A stretch of 64,000 nt of DNA from Methanoregulaceae archaeon (GTDB lineage: Bacteria; Armatimonadota; Fimbriimonadia; Fimbriimonadales; Fimbriimonadaceae), in the NCBI GenBank assembly GCA_020850325.1, contig JADZEW010000008.1, positions 405,816 through 469,815 on the forward strand, given 5' to 3'. The position numbers and the translations under genes were made by a program. This document shows, in pieces, positions 61,223-64,000 of this stretch (position 1 is its first letter; each line of letters begins with the position of its first letter). The notes beneath the pieces are model-generated. The model was not told the DNA's origin. It did not search any database and was given only the letters and a program-made list of their open reading frames with translations.

Positions 61223-61975
61223 GTGAGCCAAGTCCTCGCGTCCCTCGAGGCGACGTTGTGCGAGGGTCTCGCTCAATCTCGCCAAACCCATCACCTCGAT
61301 GGGTTTGCGATCTACTGGACGCCGGACGACCCCACGCCTTGGATGAACTACGCGGTTCCCAAGCACGATGCCGACGCAGGACAAGTGCAGGAACTGATCG
61401 CCGCGTTCGCGGCCCTCAATCGACAGCCGCGATTAGAGTTCTTCGCCGAACGATATCCAAAGTTGGCGGCTGAGTTGACCCGAGCCGGATTCGGCATCGA
61501 GATGAAGGCACCCGTCATGACGATGACCGCCGAGCAGTGGACCTCGTCAGAGTGCGCGCACGTCACCGCCGCATCGCCCGCCGACGTGCCCCTGATCAAC
61601 TCGATCACCGATGTGGCATTCGGAGCCGTGTCGACGGAAGCGCAGCAGACCACGACCGCGAAGGCGATTGCGGAGGACCGATACTTGGCGGCCCTCGCTT
61701 GGGAAGACGGACTCGCCGTGAGCGCCGGATTCGCCATTGGCGGTCCCACGGTTAGGGAGATCGCCGGCGTAGCGACGCTGCCCGAGTATCGGCGACGTGG
61801 CCACGCTGGAGCGGTGATTCAGGCTCTGTTGAAGCGGTTTTTCGAAGCAGGTGGGGAAGTCGCGTGGCTTACACCCGGAGACGCGGGAGCCGAGCAGCTC
61901 TACTCCAAACTGGGCTTTGTTGCCGCAGGTACTCAGCTGAACATGGCCCTCTCCGACAAGAGTTCTTCGCCATAG
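61223..61975 (+). CDS. GNAT family N-acetyltransferase
   Basis: A 250-residue GNAT enzyme with an extended N-terminal half. The acetyl-CoA site is IAGVATLPEYRRRGHAGAVIQALLKRF and the final strand AGAEQLYSKLGFVAAGT. GTG at 61223 follows the hydrolase stop directly, so it is probably in the same operon. No link in function can be shown. Confidence 0.85.
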   Translation: MSQVLASLEATLCEGLAQSRQTHHLDGFAIYWTPDDPTPWMNYAVPKHDADAGQVQELIAAFAALNRQPRLEFFAERYPKLAAELTRAGFGIEMKAPVMTMTAEQWTSSECAHVTAASPADVPLINSITDVAFGAVSTEAQQTTTAKAIAEDRYLAALAWEDGLAVSAGFAIGGPTVREIAGVATLPEYRRRGHAGAVIQALLKRFFEAGGEVAWLTPGDAGAEQLYSKLGFVAAGTQLNMALSDKSSSP

Positions 61976-62022
61976 TTTGGAAAGTTCACCGCCAAGCAAG
62001 CAAGCGCGGAAGTAGGATCACG

Positions 62023-62028
62023 TATACT
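62023..62028 (+). promoter_or_regulatory. TATACT -10 box, leaderless position
   Basis: TATACT ends nine bases before the ATG at 62038. No ribosome binding site lies between the box and the start codon. Confidence 0.45.
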
Positions 62029-62037
62029 GCGGTCAAC

Positions 62038-63858
62038 ATGGAGCCGACCGACGTTGGCAATCCGAACTACTACCACCAGGTAGTGGACTGCCAGTGGGCG
62101 TGCCCCGCCCACACCAATGTTCCCGAGTACATCCGCCTGATCGCCCAAGGGCGGTTCGACGACGCCTATATGGTCAACCGGGATTCCAATGTGTTTCCTG
62201 GAATTCTTGGCCGTACGTGCGACCGTCCCTGCGAACCCGCCTGCCGCCGGGGCCGGGTGGAAGACAAGCCCGTCGCGATCTGCCGCCTGAAGCGTGTGGC
62301 CGCCGATAACAAGTCGGATATCCGCGACCGCCTCCCCAAGATCCCCGAGGTCAAGAACGGGAAGCGGATTGCCCTCATCGGCGCAGGCCCGGCGTCGCTG
62401 ACCGTCGCGAACGACCTGATGCCCCTCGGCTACTCGTGCACGATTTTCGAGGCCAAACCGTCCGCGGGTGGACTCATGCGCGTGAACATCCCCTCGTTCC
62501 GCCTGCCTGCCGAAGTCCTCGACGAAGAGATCGGTTACATCGTGGACATGGGGGTCGAGGTCCGTTACAACACCCCGATCGACAGCATGAAAGCCCTGCT
62601 CGACGAAGGGGGATTTGATGCCGTGTTCGTCGGCAGCGGCGCGCCGAAAGGGAAGGAACTCGAACTCGCCGGCCGGTACGACAGCGACCAGGTATTTATT
62701 GGTATCGAGTGGCTGGCGAACATCCACTTCGGGCACGTCAGCTCGATCGGCGAGCGCGTGCTCATCATCGGCGTCGGCAACACGGCCATGGACTGCTGCC
62801 GCTCCTCGAAGCGCTTGGGTGCCAAGGACGTCAAGGTCATCGCCCGCAAGACGCGCAAGTACTTCAAGGCCTCGCCGTGGGAGCTTGAGGATGCCGAAGA
62901 AGAGCAAGTCGAGATTCTCGAAAACCTCTCTCCGGTGCGTTACCTCGTCGAAGACGGCAAGCTCGTGGGCATGGAGTTCGACCGCTTCACCTCGGAAGAG
63001 GTCGACGGAAAGCTCGTGCAGACTCCCGCCGGGCAGGTCACCATCCCATGCGATTCGATCATCCTTGCCATTGGCCAAGAGAATGCGTTCCCGTGGATCG
63101 AGCGAGATTGTGGCATTGAGTTTGGCAAGTGGGACATGCCCGTCGTCGACAAGACGACCTTCATGTGCTCACGCCCCGGCGTGTTCTTCGGCGGCGATGC
63201 CGCTTTCGGTCCGCAGAACATCATTTGGGCGGTCGCCCAAGGCCACGAAGCCGCGATCTCCATCCATCAGTTCTGCAGCGGCCTGTCGGTCTCAGATCGT
63301 CCTCCCCATGGTCAAACGTTGACCAGCACCAAGATGGGTCTGCACGAATGGTCGTACAGCAACAACTTCGATCCGCGCAGCCGGCAGAAGATGAAGCACG
63401 TCGATCTGCCGATCCGGTTCTCGAACATGTCGATCGAAGTGGAGGAAGGCTTCACCGAGGAGCAGACCCGCGCTGAGGTCGAACGGTGCTTGAACTGCGA
63501 TATCCAGACACATTTCACCGCGTCGCTTTGCATCGAGTGCGACGCGTGCATCGATGTGTGTCCGACGGACTGTCTGACGATCGCGATCAACGGGGAAGAA
63601 GAGGAGATTGAGGCCCGGCTCTTGGCTCCGCGGCTCGACCCGCACCAACCGTTCTTCGTGTCGGACTCGCTCAAGCAGACCAGCCGGGTGATGGTGAAGG
63701 ATGAAAACCTGTGCCTCCACTGCGGCCTTTGTGCGGAGCGATGTCCGACCTACGCGTGGGACATGCGGCGATTCGTACTTCACCTGCCGAAAGCCGGCGA
63801 CGCTCTGCCGTCGGGGATCACGCCGATTGCGACCATCGGCGCGACCGGCGGCCAGTAA
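62038..63858 (+). CDS. GltD-like FAD oxidoreductase with N- and C-terminal Fe-S clusters
   Basis: A 606-residue protein. The N-terminal cluster domain resembles the glutamate-synthase beta subunit (CQWACPAHTNVPEYI, GRTCDRPCEPACRRG). Then come the FAD-binding GAGPASLTVAND and the NAD(P)-binding GVGNTAMDCCRS Rossmann motifs. The C terminus is a ferredoxin domain with two [4Fe-4S] sites (CIECDACIDVCP, CLHCGLCAERCP). It probably passes electrons between NAD(P)H and ferredoxin or a 2-oxoacid:ferredoxin oxidoreductase, whose genes often follow; the window ends 142 bp later. ATG 62038 is chosen over frames overlapping the GNAT gene. Confidence 0.88.
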   Translation: MEPTDVGNPNYYHQVVDCQWACPAHTNVPEYIRLIAQGRFDDAYMVNRDSNVFPGILGRTCDRPCEPACRRGRVEDKPVAICRLKRVAADNKSDIRDRLPKIPEVKNGKRIALIGAGPASLTVANDLMPLGYSCTIFEAKPSAGGLMRVNIPSFRLPAEVLDEEIGYIVDMGVEVRYNTPIDSMKALLDEGGFDAVFVGSGAPKGKELELAGRYDSDQVFIGIEWLANIHFGHVSSIGERVLIIGVGNTAMDCCRSSKRLGAKDVKVIARKTRKYFKASPWELEDAEEEQVEILENLSPVRYLVEDGKLVGMEFDRFTSEEVDGKLVQTPAGQVTIPCDSIILAIGQENAFPWIERDCGIEFGKWDMPVVDKTTFMCSRPGVFFGGDAAFGPQNIIWAVAQGHEAAISIHQFCSGLSVSDRPPHGQTLTSTKMGLHEWSYSNNFDPRSRQKMKHVDLPIRFSNMSIEVEEGFTEEQTRAEVERCLNCDIQTHFTASLCIECDACIDVCPTDCLTIAINGEEEEIEARLLAPRLDPHQPFFVSDSLKQTSRVMVKDENLCLHCGLCAERCPTYAWDMRRFVLHLPKAGDALPSGITPIATIGATGGQ

Positions 63859-64000
63859 TCTTGCCCCCTTAGATCCTCCCCTAGTAAAACACTGCGAGTC
63901 GGGAACGACGCGGGAAGGCACGATTCCCCTTGGGCTAATCGAGGCCCATAGCGAGAGTGTGCACGCGTCGTCCGCGGCGGGAGTCGAACGCTATCTTGGG
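63859..64000. other. Right end, no gene recognised
   Basis: The last 142 bp after the oxidoreductase stop hold no clear open frame or RNA gene. A small inverted repeat TGGGC..GCCCA is present. It may contain the promoter of the next gene. Confidence 0.5.

Noticed and set aside
63960..64000. tRNA or tmRNA 3' end on the minus strand (GTTCGACTCCCGCC)
   Set aside because: The T stem does not pair and no CCA follows, unlike the two real tRNAs in the window.

Overview
The window is 64 kb of very densely coding bacterial DNA (high GC, no non-coding stretch above 300 bp, no insertion sequence, prophage or CRISPR array seen). Several features point to the Armatimonadota, most likely a Fimbriimonas-like organism: a PEP-CTERM protein ending in VPEP...LRRRRRA, large secreted proteins made of Ig-like repeats, a planctomycete-type c-cytochrome domain on a secreted protein, and many genes with a TAnnnT box only 5-10 nt from the start codon. 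This placement is an inference from gene content; no marker rRNA is present.

Layout. 1-7.9 kb: housekeeping and mixed genes (dapF 3' end, HD-GYP protein, lipoate ligase-like protein, parB, purB, histidine kinase, M28 peptidase, a PhyH-type dioxygenase, OsmC). 8-16 kb, mostly minus strand: an esterase, a TlpA-like thioredoxin protein, a subtilase, guaA with a sugar-type oxidoreductase, and a glycine-rich RRM protein. 16.3-21.2 kb, plus strand: MerC-like protein, leuS, a TPR-like lipoprotein and a carrier-like/cytochrome fusion. 21.2-23.7 kb, minus strand: a manganese (yybP-ykoY) riboswitch with terminator, then htpX, a zinc-ribbon protein and terC. 23.8-29.5 kb: a PD-(D/E)XK nuclease-like orphan, an EI24 membrane protein, trpB, a large unknown secreted protein and asd. 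29.5-40.4 kb: four tandem, ATGA-overlapping paralogues of 829-879 aa built from a propeller-like N half, a cadherin-like module and Ig-like repeats, followed by a lipoprotein. 40.4-50.3 kb: dnaB, a methyltransferase, DinB, two divergent PhyH dioxygenases, fasciclin, tRNA-Gln, GNAT enzymes, a metallophosphoesterase and tRNA-Lys. 50.3-57.8 kb: a heavy-metal RND efflux operon (His-rich protein, TolC, fused adaptor, NTF2-like, CzcA/CusA). 57.9-64 kb: PEP-CTERM protein, a DUF5703/GH95-like glycoside hydrolase, a GNAT enzyme and an iron-sulfur FAD oxidoreductase.

The best candidates for something new are the Mn2+-riboswitch operon whose first gene is the membrane protease htpX and whose last is terC, the translationally coupled quartet of giant secreted paralogues, and the metal-efflux adaptor that looks like a fusion of two secreted proteins. 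A likely preference for leaderless mRNAs is a window-wide pattern.
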